Of a stretch of 15,234 nt of DNA, positions 1-6,570 are shown one piece after another. Every line of letters begins with the position of its first letter. The stretch's first letter is position 1. Under the pieces are notes generated by a model. That model was not told where the DNA came from and did not search any database. It saw nothing but the letters and a program-made list of their open reading frames with translations. This DNA comes from Chloroflexota bacterium (lineage in GTDB: Bacteria; Chloroflexota; Dehalococcoidia; GIF9; UBA5620). Position numbers and translations under genes: made by a program. Location: positions 1-15,234 of the forward strand of contig JAPLHH010000109.1 of the NCBI GenBank assembly GCA_026389735.1, in the 5' to 3' direction.

Positions 1-777
1 GGTTATGACCAACTGCTGACGTCCGCCTTTAAGGCTTTCCTCAGTAACTTTAGCTCGAATCACAACCTTGCCTTGCCCACTGGCATAAGCGCTCTTAATA
101 CCCTCCCGACCCAGAATAATGCCTCCGGTGGGGAAATCCGGCCCCTTCACAATTTTCATCAACTCATCCACGTCAGCCTCAGGATTATTGATAAGATAAT
201 TGATAGCGTCACATACCTCACTTAAGTTGTGAGGTGGTATATTAGTAGCCATACCCACAGCAATACCAGATGAGCCATTCACCAGCAGATTGGGTGATCT
301 GGCTGGTAAAACCGTTGGCTCCTTCAAGCTATCATCAAAATTAGGCATGAAATCAACGGTATCTTTATCAATATCAAGCAGCATTTCCTCGGCAATTTTC
401 TCCAGGCGAGCTTCGGTATAACGCATAGCTGCTGGTGGGTCATCATCCATACTTCCGAAATTACCCTGCCCGTCAACAAGCCTATACCTCATGGAAAAAT
501 CCTGCGCCATTCGCACCATGGCCTCATATACCGAGGCATCTCCATGAGGATGATACTTACCCAGAACCTCACCGACTATGCGAGCACTCTTTTTATGGGA
601 ACTGGTATGACGGAGGCCCAGCCCATCCATAGCATAAAGTATGCGCCGATGTACCGGTTTCACGCCATCGCGCACATCGGGCAGGGCTCGAGAAACTATG
701 ACGCTCATAGCATAGTCAAGGTAGGAGCTCTTCATCTCCTCTTCAATGATAACTGGCTTGACTACTCCAACTTCCAT
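1..777 (-). CDS. gyrA: DNA gyrase subunit A, N-terminal part (partial, cut by window start)
   Basis: GyrA forms the DNA-breaking and rejoining half of the A2B2 gyrase that introduces negative supercoils using ATP. The first 259 residues are visible and the reading frame is open to the window edge. The winged-helix breakage domain is clear: GKYHPHGD at residues 73-80, then the conserved VDGQGNFGS segment, and the catalytic tyrosine Y120 in [10 protein letters not shown]. The ATG at 777 is preceded by AGGAG eight bases upstream. In the quinolone-determining region the residue matching E. coli Ser83 is Ala81 and the one matching Asp87 is Glu85, as read from the motif GDASVYE. The TPR gene lies 43 bp upstream on the same strand and is probably co-transcribed. 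ParC is the alternative, but the N-terminus and a full-length gyrB in the same window favour GyrA. The missing part is the C-terminal beta-pinwheel region. Confidence 0.96.
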   Translation of the reverse strand, partial: MEVGVVKPVIIEEEMKSSYLDYAMSVIVSRALPDVRDGVKPVHRRILYAMDGLGLRHTSSHKKSARIVGEVLGKYHPHGDASVYEAMVRMAQDFSMRYRLVDGQGNFGSMDDDPPAAMRYTEARLEKIAEEMLLDIDKDTVDFMPNFDDSLKEPTVLPARSPNLLVNGSSGIAVGMATNIPPHNLSEVCDAINYLINNPEADVDELMKIVKGPDFPTGGIILGREGIKSAYASGQGKVVIRAKVTEESLKGGRQQLVIT

Positions 778-787
778 TTAGTCATCT

Positions 788-811
788 CCTGAAAGATTCG
801 ATCGCTTCAGG
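788..811 (-). promoter_or_regulatory. Hairpin overlapping the gyrA ribosome binding site
   Basis: On the minus-strand transcript, CCTGAA and TTCAGG form a perfect six-base-pair stem around a 12-nt loop. The 3' arm contains the AGG of gyrA's AGGAG Shine-Dalgarno sequence. The stem lies in the 43-bp gap between the TPR gene and gyrA, so it could limit gyrA translation or just be a processing structure. No T-run follows, so it is not an intrinsic terminator. The inverted repeat is seen directly; the regulatory role is inference. Confidence 0.4.
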
Positions 812-820
812 GGCAATTAA

Positions 821-1657
821 CTACTCCCCCATGAACTCTTCTTCTATCATCGTTTCCTCGTCAGGGGGCACTCCCTCAAATATGGAGAAGCCTTCGGGTA
901 TGAGTTCACCCTCTTCTAGTTCGACTTCCTCCCCCTCCTCCAAGGCTTCCTCTTCCACAGCCTCGTGTCTAAGCAGAGTATCTTTAACATGCGGTTGAAA
1001 ACCTTCGACAGCCTTAACTGGAAAAGAAGGTCGCCCAATTTGATTTGGGTGCTGAAATACCTCCCGAATGATCACCCTTGCAGTATCATTATCAATATTC
1101 ACGATAGCCGCAGTGTACTTATTGCCACCCTCTATCAATCTAGCTAGGCGAAAACCATGAGGCGGCTCAACTAGCCCGAGGTATTCTCCTTGCTCGTTTT
1201 CTATGATAAGCTGTTGCCCCCTCACCTTCAAATCAACCTGGTTACCGGCAGCCATCCTGGCTAATACCTCTCCAGGTGCCAGGTTTTGGAGATTTACCAC
1301 CCCAGCTTTTCCCATTTCGCCGATGAAAAGGTCTGGGGCGACCTCACGGCGTTCCTCTTTTACTTTAACCTTGGAAGCTGGCAACAGAGATAGCCGCTGG
1401 AGGTTCTTCTGAGCGATAGCATTATTTGGGTCAAGCTCTAAACCTCGACTGTAGGCCTCTTTGGCTTTGGCAAATTCACCCAATTCCATAAATGCTCTAC
1501 CTAACCGGTTGTAGGCATCAATATCGGTGGGGAAAAGTTCTAGTATGCTCTGATTGACGGTTACTGCTTCCTGCCACCGACTCTGCATAGCCAAGGAAAT
1601 AGCTTCTTGGCTCGCTTTCCGTCTCAGTCTGGCTTTATCTTCTTCACGGTCGGGCAT
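821..1657 (-). CDS. TPR-repeat protein of unknown function with acidic C-terminal tail
   Basis: The 278-residue product has two tetratricopeptide repeats, about residues 14-47 and 48-81, with typical features such as W28, Y49, the A-Y-x-R-G-L-E-L pattern and the N-N-A-I-A-Q-K-N-L run. A middle region (about 115-210) looks like a mixed beta domain that I cannot name. Residues 232-275 form a strongly acidic tail rich in Glu. There is no signal peptide or membrane segment, so it is probably cytoplasmic. TPRs usually mediate protein-protein contacts; nothing here indicates an enzymatic function. The ATG at 1657 has a GGGGG/AAGGA purine tract just upstream. It is the gene immediately upstream of gyrA and probably shares its transcript, suggesting joint expression but not a proven functional link. 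Confidence 0.85.
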   Translation of the reverse strand: MPDREEDKARLRRKASQEAISLAMQSRWQEAVTVNQSILELFPTDIDAYNRLGRAFMELGEFAKAKEAYSRGLELDPNNAIAQKNLQRLSLLPASKVKVKEERREVAPDLFIGEMGKAGVVNLQNLAPGEVLARMAAGNQVDLKVRGQQLIIENEQGEYLGLVEPPHGFRLARLIEGGNKYTAAIVNIDNDTARVIIREVFQHPNQIGRPSFPVKAVEGFQPHVKDTLLRHEAVEEEALEEGEEVELEEGELIPEGFSIFEGVPPDEETMIEEEFMGE

Positions 1658-1682
1658 TCCTTACCCCCTGTATTACCTCTTC

Positions 1683-1738
1683 AGTATAACCTTATTATTT
1701 TACCGCAGTACTGTGGCAAAAAAAGCGGACAATGTCAA
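1683..1738 (-). promoter_or_regulatory. Possible promoter elements for the TPR-gyrA transcript
   Basis: On the minus strand a perfect TTGACA lies at 1738-1733 and a TATACT (5/6 to the -10 consensus) at 1688-1683. They are too far apart to be one promoter: the TTGACA has only a weak CACAGT partner 17 bp on, and the TATACT has no good -35. One or both may be used; this is the only promoter-like sequence found upstream of the TPR gene. Confidence 0.3.
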
Positions 1739-1782
1739 GTATCTCAAGCTGAACCAACAAGAGAGCGTTTAGCAATTCTTTT

Positions 1783-1843
1783 TGTCATTCTGAGCCCTAC
1801 GGGCGAAAAATCTCACAGACTCTTCGCTTCGCTCAGAGTGACA
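1783..1843. repeat. Dispersed palindromic intergenic repeat, copy 1
   Basis: The element begins TGTCATTCTGAG and ends CTCAGAGTGACA, which are near-perfect inverted ends. The left arm contains the small palindrome GCCCTACGGGC; the right arm contains CTTCGCTTCGCTCAG, the complement of the GAGCGAAGCGAAG core seen in copy 2. It sits between divergent genes. Elements with this TGTCATTCTGAG...GCGAAGAATC signature are known to me as abundant non-coding repeats in several bacterial genomes; they encode nothing and may be non-autonomous mobile or REP-like sequences. Confidence 0.75.
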
Positions 1844-1872
1844 GGTTAATAAACACTCTCCCAACAATTATT

Positions 1873-1901
1873 TTGACAAAAAAGACTGATTATGTTAGCT
1901 T
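1873..1901 (+). promoter_or_regulatory. Promoter of the NifU-like gene
   Basis: A perfect TTGACA (1873-1878) is followed after 17 bp by TAGCTT (1896-1901; only 3/6 to TATAAT) with an upstream TG giving an extended -10 (TGTTAGCTT). A transcript starting near 1908 would exclude the ATG at 1892 as a start and fit the GTG at 1943. Confidence 0.5.
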
Positions 1902-1942
1902 ACTACCACAGTAAATACAAGCGAAAGCAAGAGGGAGAACTT

Positions 1943-2161
1943 GTGAGAGCCAAAGTAGAAGAAGTCCTAAACAACATCAGACCGAGTCTTCAAGCCGACG
2001 GGGGAGATGTAGAATTAGTTGACGTTAAAGAAGGCATAGTCAGCCTGAGACTTAAGGGGGCCTGCGCCGGTTGCCCAATGTCAGCCATGACCCTGAAGAA
2101 CGGCATCGAGCGGATACTGAAAGAAGAAATATCCGGTATAAAAGAAGTTGTCGCTGTATAG
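1943..2161 (+). CDS. NifU C-terminal-domain Fe-S scaffold protein
   Basis: The 72-residue product is a stand-alone NifU C-terminal (Nfu-type) domain, which assembles or carries an Fe-S cluster for transfer to client proteins in the cytoplasm. The family signature is present: RPSLQADGGDVEL near the N-terminus and the cluster-binding CAGCPM with C41 and C44. I choose the GTG at 1943 because GAGGGAG lies five bases upstream and the domain begins directly after it. An in-frame ATG at 1892 would add 17 basic residues, but it lies inside the predicted promoter -10 region and has no ribosome binding site. The gene stands alone between two minus-strand genes and converges on lysC with an 8-bp gap. 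No isc or suf genes are in the window. Confidence 0.88.
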   Translation: MRAKVEEVLNNIRPSLQADGGDVELVDVKEGIVSLRLKGACAGCPMSAMTLKNGIERILKEEISGIKEVVAV

Positions 2162-2169
2162 CGTCAAAG

Positions 2170-2652
2170 TCAGGCTTGCTCTAACTCAAAAGCCTTATGC
2201 AAAGCTTTGAGAGCGTCCGTCACCCTATCCTCAGCAATAATACAGGTTATCCTTATTTCAGAAGTAGTAATTAGCTGGATATTGATACCCTGCTCATGAA
2301 GAGCCCGAAACATATTAGCCGCATAGCCCGGCGTATTCACCATCCCGGTGCCAACAACGCTAACTTTGGCTAGTGTCGAATCGCTGACACACTCCTTAGC
2401 CCCGATAGACTTGGCTATCGGTTGCACCAGAGACATTGCCTTATCTAAATCACCTCTAGCCACGGTAAAGGTTAAATCAGTAATATTGCTAATACTGGCA
2501 TTTTGAACAATAGTATCTATACTTACATTTGCTTTAGCTAAGGGTTCGAAGATTGCTGAAGCTATACCCGGTCGGTCAGGAACACCGACCACAGTCACCT
2601 TAGCCACATTAAGGTCATGCGCAATACCCCGCACTTTGTTTCTTACTTCCAT
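2170..2652 (-). CDS. Possible in-frame aspartate kinase beta subunit (internal start in lysC)
   Basis: The ATG of Met246 is preceded by GGAGG with a 7-base gap, a better ribosome binding site than that of the full-length gene. Translation from it would give a 160-residue protein starting [13 protein letters not shown] and containing only the two ACT domains. Bacillus and Corynebacterium lysC genes are known to encode such an overlapping beta subunit from an equivalent position, forming an alpha2-beta2 enzyme. The site is seen; its use here is inference. Confidence 0.6.
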   Translation of the reverse strand: MEVRNKVRGIAHDLNVAKVTVVGVPDRPGIASAIFEPLAKANVSIDTIVQNASISNITDLTFTVARGDLDKAMSLVQPIAKSIGAKECVSDSTLAKVSVVGTGMVNTPGYAANMFRALHEQGINIQLITTSEIRITCIIAEDRVTDALKALHKAFELEQA

Positions 2653-3387
2653 CGGAATACCTCCATGAATAATAGTACCAGATTTATCACTGAAGCTAGA
2701 AGCCACCAGTATCGGCATATTATAAACCTCACCTAGCTCCACGGCCCGGGAATGCATCACTTTGGCACCTAAGGTTGCCAGTTCCAGCATTTCCTCATAG
2801 CCGATTCCCTCCAACTTTCGGGCTTCAGGCACAAGGCGAGGGTCAGCAGTAAACACACCTTCAACATCTGTGTAGATCTGACATATCTGAGCCTTTAGCG
2901 CAGCAGCCAAAGCTACCGCCGTGGTATCCGAGCCACCTCGACCCAAGGTAGTAATGTCCATATCCTTGGTTATCCCCTGAAACCCAGCTACAATAACAAC
3001 ATTCCCTTTCTCCAGCTCTTCAACAACTCGTTTGGGCTCAACATGCAGAATGCGAGCCTTGCTGTAGGTAGTATCAGTCTCAATGCCTGCCTGAGAACCA
3101 CTCAAACTCACCGCCTTATGGCCTAAGCTATGCAAGGCCATAGCCAAGAGAGTGCTGGAAACTATCTCGCCAGTGGACAATAAGACATCAAGCTCCCGTT
3201 CCTGAGGCTTGGGATTGACTTGCTTAGCTAGCTGAATCAGTTCGTCAGTGGTATCGCCCATGGCTGAGACAACCACAACCACTTCATTTCCCTTATCCTT
3301 GGTTTCAACTATGCGCCGAGCCACATTCTTAATCTTCTCGGCATCAGCCACCGAGCTACCGCCATATTTCTGAACTATTAGTGCCAT
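2170..3387 (-). CDS. lysC: Aspartate kinase (lysC type, with ACT domains)
   Basis: Catalyses ATP-dependent phosphorylation of L-aspartate, the first step toward lysine, threonine, methionine and diaminopimelate. The 405-residue protein has the kinase signature KYGGSSV at 7-13, the STGE motif near 71, GRGGSDTTA at 149-157 and the YTDVEGV and ADPR segments around 172-184. Two ACT regulatory domains follow (about 265-335 and 340-400), normally the site of feedback inhibition by lysine and/or threonine. The length matches monofunctional lysC-type enzymes, and no homoserine dehydrogenase is fused. The ATG at 3387 is preceded by AAGGG. An internal start with a strong ribosome binding site is described separately. 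The mutase/proposed homoserine kinase gene is 48 bp upstream on the same strand, so the two probably form an operon. Confidence 0.96.
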   Translation of the reverse strand: MALIVQKYGGSSVADAEKIKNVARRIVETKDKGNEVVVVVSAMGDTTDELIQLAKQVNPKPQERELDVLLSTGEIVSSTLLAMALHSLGHKAVSLSGSQAGIETDTTYSKARILHVEPKRVVEELEKGNVVIVAGFQGITKDMDITTLGRGGSDTTAVALAAALKAQICQIYTDVEGVFTADPRLVPEARKLEGIGYEEMLELATLGAKVMHSRAVELGEVYNMPILVASSFSDKSGTIIHGGIPMEVRNKVRGIAHDLNVAKVTVVGVPDRPGIASAIFEPLAKANVSIDTIVQNASISNITDLTFTVARGDLDKAMSLVQPIAKSIGAKECVSDSTLAKVSVVGTGMVNTPGYAANMFRALHEQGINIQLITTSEIRITCIIAEDRVTDALKALHKAFELEQA

Positions 3388-3435
3388 TTTCCCTTCTGCC
3401 TATTCTAAACCATCTGGAAAGCGGTTTCTACTTGC

Positions 3436-4623
3436 CTATATACGTGTCAGTTTAGTCATAATATTATACCCGTCTTCAATAAAAATGCCAGCGCTTTTAG
3501 CCTCCGCCTCGGTGAACCTTTTCGCCCCGATTGACGCAAACCCCGAACCCCAGAGCACAAATGGAACCGGCTCATCAGTATGAGTCTGAATTTGTATCGG
3601 TGTTGGGTGGTCAGGCAAGACTAAAACTCGAAGTGCATCCAGATTCCAGGAGCGTATCCGGCTGATAACCTCCTTATCCACTCTCTGGACGGCCTCTATC
3701 TTATCATCAATCGAACCAGCATGAGCCGCCTCATCCGGTGCTTCAATGTGGATGGCAACCAGATCATACTTCTCCAGCGCCTTTAAAGCCCCAGCCGCTT
3801 GGGCTGCGTAATCATTATCCAGGCCATCAGTGACGCCTGGAATATCCAGTACTTCCATCTCCGCCATTCGGGCCAAGCCCCGGAGAAGGTCGACCCCGGA
3901 TATCATAGCGGCTTCAAGCCCATAGGCTTGCTTAAAGGACGACATCTCAGGTATCCTGCCGCTGCCCCAGAATAACCAGATCATCGTCGCCGGGATATCA
4001 CCTCGAGCCCGCCGTTCTATATTCACCGGATGCTCTTTGAGCACAGCCTCAGACCTCGCCATAAGTTGTCGTAACAGTTCGCTCCCAGGGCCTTGGGGAA
4101 GAAATTCAGCGATGGGCTTATCAGGGATATCGTGCGGCGGAGTACAGGCAGCCAGAAGTGTGTCCTCCCGGCCCTTTATCTTGCATATATGTCGATATCG
4201 AACGCCGGTATAGAAATGTATTTCGTCGTTGCCAAGTCTCTCATTTAGAGTAGCGATAAGGGTATGAGCTTCCTCAGTGCTGATGTGCCCCGAGCTATAG
4301 CTCCACATCTTGCCGTCACGAACGGCGACCAAATTGCAACGAAAAACGACCTCGTCATCGGCAACAGGAATGCCCATACTCTTAGCTTCAATAGCGCTCC
4401 TTCCCCGATAATAGACCTTTGGATCATAGCCAAGCACCGACATACAGGCACAGGCGCTGCTGGGCTCCATTCCCTGCGGCACAGTCCGAACCAGCCCAAC
4501 AAACCCTTCCCGTGCCATAGCATCCAGATTCGGAATGTGGGCCAGCTCCAGACAAGTTTTGCCACCACGCTCCGGCAGTGCCCAGCCGGCAGCACCATCA
4601 ATTATAAGAACGCAATACTTCAT
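3436..4623 (-). CDS. Archaeal-type cofactor-independent phosphoglycerate mutase family protein (possible homoserine kinase)
   Basis: A 395-residue alkaline-phosphatase-superfamily protein of the archaeal-type cofactor-independent phosphoglycerate mutase (ApgM) group. Visible parts: N-terminal IIDG metal-ligand motif at 7-10, the nucleophile region SSACACMSVLGYDP around 55-68, the YYRGRSAIEA segment after it, DEAAHAG with D297 and H301, and LPDH with D338/H339 followed by H348. True mutases interconvert 2- and 3-phosphoglycerate. One branch of this family (the TIGR02535 model, as I recall it) has instead been proposed as an alternative homoserine kinase because it clusters with threonine-pathway genes. 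Here the gene is directly upstream of aspartate kinase, which favours that proposal, but the sequence alone does not settle it. The canonical GSDVAN-type serine region is altered (PSSACAC). The ATG at 4623 has only a weak GGGG upstream. Confidence 0.88.
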   Translation of the reverse strand: MKYCVLIIDGAAGWALPERGGKTCLELAHIPNLDAMAREGFVGLVRTVPQGMEPSSACACMSVLGYDPKVYYRGRSAIEAKSMGIPVADDEVVFRCNLVAVRDGKMWSYSSGHISTEEAHTLIATLNERLGNDEIHFYTGVRYRHICKIKGREDTLLAACTPPHDIPDKPIAEFLPQGPGSELLRQLMARSEAVLKEHPVNIERRARGDIPATMIWLFWGSGRIPEMSSFKQAYGLEAAMISGVDLLRGLARMAEMEVLDIPGVTDGLDNDYAAQAAGALKALEKYDLVAIHIEAPDEAAHAGSIDDKIEAVQRVDKEVISRIRSWNLDALRVLVLPDHPTPIQIQTHTDEPVPFVLWGSGFASIGAKRFTEAEAKSAGIFIEDGYNIMTKLTRI

Positions 4624-4660
4624 TTACCCCAGTTTCAGAGTCGTTTATTAAATATTAACA

Positions 4661-4671
4661 TGTCATTCTGA
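4661..4671. repeat. Isolated fragment of the dispersed repeat
   Basis: TGTCATTCTGA here repeats, 20 bp away, the first 11 bases of the complete element that begins at 4681. It is probably a remnant of a second copy or a partial duplication of the element's end. Confidence 0.5.
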
Positions 4672-4680
4672 CTATCTTTT

Positions 4681-4734
4681 TGTCATTCTGAGCGAAGCGA
4701 AGAATCCAGACCCTTCACTTCGTTCAGGGTAACA
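4681..4734. repeat. Dispersed palindromic intergenic repeat, copy 2
   Basis: The left arm starts TGTCATTCTGAGCGAAGCG and the right arm ends CGTTCAGGGTAACA. Comparing 26 positions of the left arm with the complement of the right arm gives 19 matches, and three of the seven differences are G-T wobble pairs, so the RNA could fold into a long imperfect hairpin. It shares its ends with copy 1. It lies between the apgM-like gene start and the tRNA promoter, outside every gene. Confidence 0.75.
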
Positions 4735-4760
4735 GAATAGACACCCATAGTTTACAATTC

Positions 4761-4789
4761 TTGCCCTAAAAGTTAAAGCCGCTTATAAT
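4761..4789 (+). promoter_or_regulatory. Promoter of tRNA-Pro
   Basis: TTGCCC (4761-4766, 4/6 to the -35 consensus) is followed after exactly 17 bp by a perfect TATAAT (4784-4789). Transcription would begin near 4796, three bases before the mature tRNA 5' end, leaving almost no leader for RNase P to remove. Confidence 0.75.
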
Positions 4790-4798
4790 AAGCAGTGG

Positions 4799-4875
4799 CG
4801 GGGCGTAGCGCAGCCTGGTAGCGCGCAGCGTTCGGGACGCTGAGGTCGGAGGTTCGAGTCCTCTCGCCCCGACCA
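4799..4875 (+). tRNA. tRNA-Pro, anticodon CGG
   Basis: A complete 77-nt cloverleaf can be folded by hand. The acceptor stem is CGGGGCG (4799-4805) with CGCCCCG (4865-4871), discriminator A and an encoded CCA end (4873-4875). The D-arm stem is GCGC/GCGC. The anticodon stem CAGCG/CGCTG encloses loop TTCGGGA (4831-4837) with anticodon CGG at 4833-4835, reading proline codon CCG. The T-arm has loop TTCGAGT between GGAGG and CCTCT, with one G-U pair. The C1-G72 pair and the CGGGG start are typical of bacterial tRNA-Pro. Its 3' end is two bases from the stop codon of mazG on the other strand, so any transcript trailer must run antisense into mazG. Confidence 0.96.
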
Positions 4876-4877
4876 GT

Positions 4878-5675
4878 TCACCTTATCTCCCGCTTGGCCT
4901 CTTCCCACAAGACGTTTTGCTCATCGAAAGACAGGCTGCCGAAGCTGACACCGCGATTGCGACAAGCTTCTTCCATATAAGCGAAACGACGGCAAAAACG
5001 TTGGTTAGCCGAGCGGAGCGCCATCTCCAAATCTACGTCCAACCTGCGCGCAACATTGGCTAGAGTGAAAAGCAAATCGCCGAACTCTTTGGCTCTCTCC
5101 CGCTGATCGGGAGCCTGTTTAATCTCATCCACCTCCTCAGCCAGCTTATCTATGATTTCCTCCACCTCTTCCCAGTCAAAGCCTACCCCAGCCACTCGTC
5201 GCTGAATCGACTGGCTGTAGGCCAGAGCTGGCATCTGCTCAGGTACACCAGACAAAAGCGATTCGCCCTCCTGCCGCTCCTCCTGCTTCAAAGCTTCCCA
5301 GTTTACCTCCACCTCTCCGGCATCCTTTACTTCACGACCACTAAAGACATGGGGATGACGATGAATCAGCTTGCTGCTAATACCAAGGACTACATCATCG
5401 ATGTCGAATTGCCCAGCCTCGGCGGCAATTTGGGCATGAAGCATAATCTGAAGTAGAAGGTCACCTAGCTCCTCGCAGAGCTTCTGCGGAGTCCCCTCCT
5501 CCAGAGCTTGCAAAACCTCGTAGCACTCTTCAATCAAGTACGGTTTTAACGAGGTGTGGGTCTGCTTCCTGTCCCAGGGACAACCTTCCGGACTACGCAG
5601 CTTGGCAATAATCTGCCGCAACTTAGCAAAGCCGCCTGGACCTGCTTCGTCAGGCAAAATATAAACTCCACACAA
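4878..5675 (-). CDS. mazG: Nucleoside triphosphate pyrophosphohydrolase MazG
   Basis: MazG hydrolyses (d)NTPs to monophosphates and pyrophosphate, cleaning non-canonical nucleotides from the pool and affecting ppGpp levels. The 265-residue length and the two tandem MazG domains fit the E. coli-type family. Domain 1 (about 16-130) has [10 protein letters not shown], metal ligands E49, E50 and E53 in the EExxE motif, and EELGD with E69 and D72. Domain 2 (about 150-255) has E180, E181 and E184, then KEFGD with E197 and D200. The longest start is TTG at 5675, but an in-frame TTG at 5657 (residue 7) has GGAG eight bases upstream and is a serious alternative. It has its own promoter (5696-5725) and converges on the tRNA. 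Confidence 0.93.
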   Translation of the reverse strand: MCGVYILPDEAGPGGFAKLRQIIAKLRSPEGCPWDRKQTHTSLKPYLIEECYEVLQALEEGTPQKLCEELGDLLLQIMLHAQIAAEAGQFDIDDVVLGISSKLIHRHPHVFSGREVKDAGEVEVNWEALKQEERQEGESLLSGVPEQMPALAYSQSIQRRVAGVGFDWEEVEEIIDKLAEEVDEIKQAPDQRERAKEFGDLLFTLANVARRLDVDLEMALRSANQRFCRRFAYMEEACRNRGVSFGSLSFDEQNVLWEEAKREIR

Positions 5676-5695
5676 AGTCAGCCTATTTAGAAAGA

Positions 5696-5725
5696 ATTAT
5701 AGTCAGGACAGTTCTCAATTAGCAA
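5696..5725 (-). promoter_or_regulatory. Promoter of mazG
   Basis: On the minus strand TTGCTA (5725-5720, 4/6) is followed after 18 bp by a perfect TATAAT (5701-5696). Transcription would start near 5689, just upstream of the candidate TTG starts. Confidence 0.6.
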
Positions 5726-5741
5726 CTTCTAGCAAATAATA

Positions 5742-5773
5742 AGCCCCCTGAAAGGCTTCGTTTCTTGGGGGCT
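5742..5773 (-). terminator. Intrinsic terminator after the zinc peptidase gene
   Basis: On the minus strand AGCCCCC and GGGGGCT form a perfect 7-bp stem, with an inner GAAA/TTTC helix in the 18-nt loop. The stem is followed by TTATTATTT, a T-rich tail. It lies 29 bp after the peptidase stop and before the mazG promoter, separating the two transcripts. On the plus strand no T-run follows. Confidence 0.8.
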
Positions 5774-5802
5774 GGCTTATGAAGATAAACCAAAAGCAAT
5801 CT

Positions 5803-6513
5803 CTACCTTCGCATGCCCATAAACATTAACACAAAGTAGAAAAGCTGAGCTACTGCCTGGAGCATAGCGGCTACATAGGTCAGGGCAGCAGCAGATAGAA
5901 CAGCGCTGGCACCATTGTATTCCTGAGTCGACACCATTCCGGTGCTGCGCAGCATTTGCCTAGCCCGATTGCTGGCATCATACTCTACAGGCAGAGTAAC
6001 CAAGCTGAAGAGCACGGCCATGGCAAACAGAATAATGCCTGCCAGGACAACCATAGGGGCAAATTCACTATCCCTGCTAAATAAATAGATAATGAAGCCT
6101 AGAATCACAAAGATGAAGCCGAGATTACTGCCCAAGCTAGCCGCCGGCACTAGCGAGGTGCGAAACCTGAGAAAGGCATAGCCAGCCTTGTCCTGAACTG
6201 CATGCCCTACCTCGTGAGCCACAATTCCCAAAGCGGCGACAGATGGTGTATTAGCCACGGCTGGGGAGAGGCGAAGCACTTTTTTACTTGGGTCGTAGTG
6301 GTCACCCAGCCTGCTTTTCACCCCCTCAACTCTGACATTATTCAAGCCATTAGTCCGTAGCAGAATTTCCGCTGCCTCAACACCAGTGACGTGTTGAGAG
6401 TTAGCTACCTTGGAATACTTTTTGAAGGCTGAATTCACCTTTACCTGGGCGTAAATCATGAAGATAAAGGGTGGCAGCATAATGAGAAACCACATCGGGT
6501 CAAAGAAAAACAT
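5803..6513 (-). CDS. Membrane-bound neutral zinc metallopeptidase (YugP-like)
   Basis: The 236-residue protein fits the Zn_peptidase_2 (YugP-type) family in length and layout. A hydrophobic N-terminal segment (about 6-23) is followed by a soluble part with the zinc-binding HEVGH at 100-104 in GIVAHEVGHAVQD. Further membrane segments are at about 122-145, 152-174 and 210-233. The conserved LPVEYDAS at 174-181 probably supplies the third zinc ligand, E177. Its substrate is unknown; members are thought to act in membrane protein turnover. The ATG at 6513 has AGGAG 11 bases upstream, a somewhat long spacing. Its promoter -35 box overlaps the fmt stop codon, and a clear terminator follows the gene, so it is likely monocistronic. 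Confidence 0.9.
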   Translation of the reverse strand: MFFFDPMWFLIMLPPFIFMIYAQVKVNSAFKKYSKVANSQHVTGVEAAEILLRTNGLNNVRVEGVKSRLGDHYDPSKKVLRLSPAVANTPSVAALGIVAHEVGHAVQDKAGYAFLRFRTSLVPAASLGSNLGFIFVILGFIIYLFSRDSEFAPMVVLAGIILFAMAVLFSLVTLPVEYDASNRARQMLRSTGMVSTQEYNGASAVLSAAALTYVAAMLQAVAQLFYFVLMFMGMRR

Positions 6514-6541
6514 CTTCTACATCTCTCCTACGTAAATTATA

Positions 6542-6570
6542 ATTTTAGCCAAAACAGAAATTAAAGTCAA
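6542..6570 (-). promoter_or_regulatory. Promoter of the zinc peptidase gene
   Basis: TTGACT (6570-6565) and TAAAAT (6547-6542), each 5/6 to consensus, are separated by exactly 17 bp on the minus strand. The TGA stop codon of fmt lies inside the TTGACT box. Confidence 0.7.

Noticed and set aside
435..792. Two short plus-strand frames inside gyrA
   Set aside because: Both are shadows of the strongly conserved gyrA frame on the minus strand.
1892..1942. Longer start for the NifU-like protein at the ATG at 1892
   Set aside because: The ATG is within the predicted promoter -10 region, has no ribosome binding site and adds only a basic tail outside the domain.
4681..4734. Palindromic repeat as a transcription terminator
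   Set aside because: The imperfect hairpin has no T-run after it on either strand and is not placed at a gene end.
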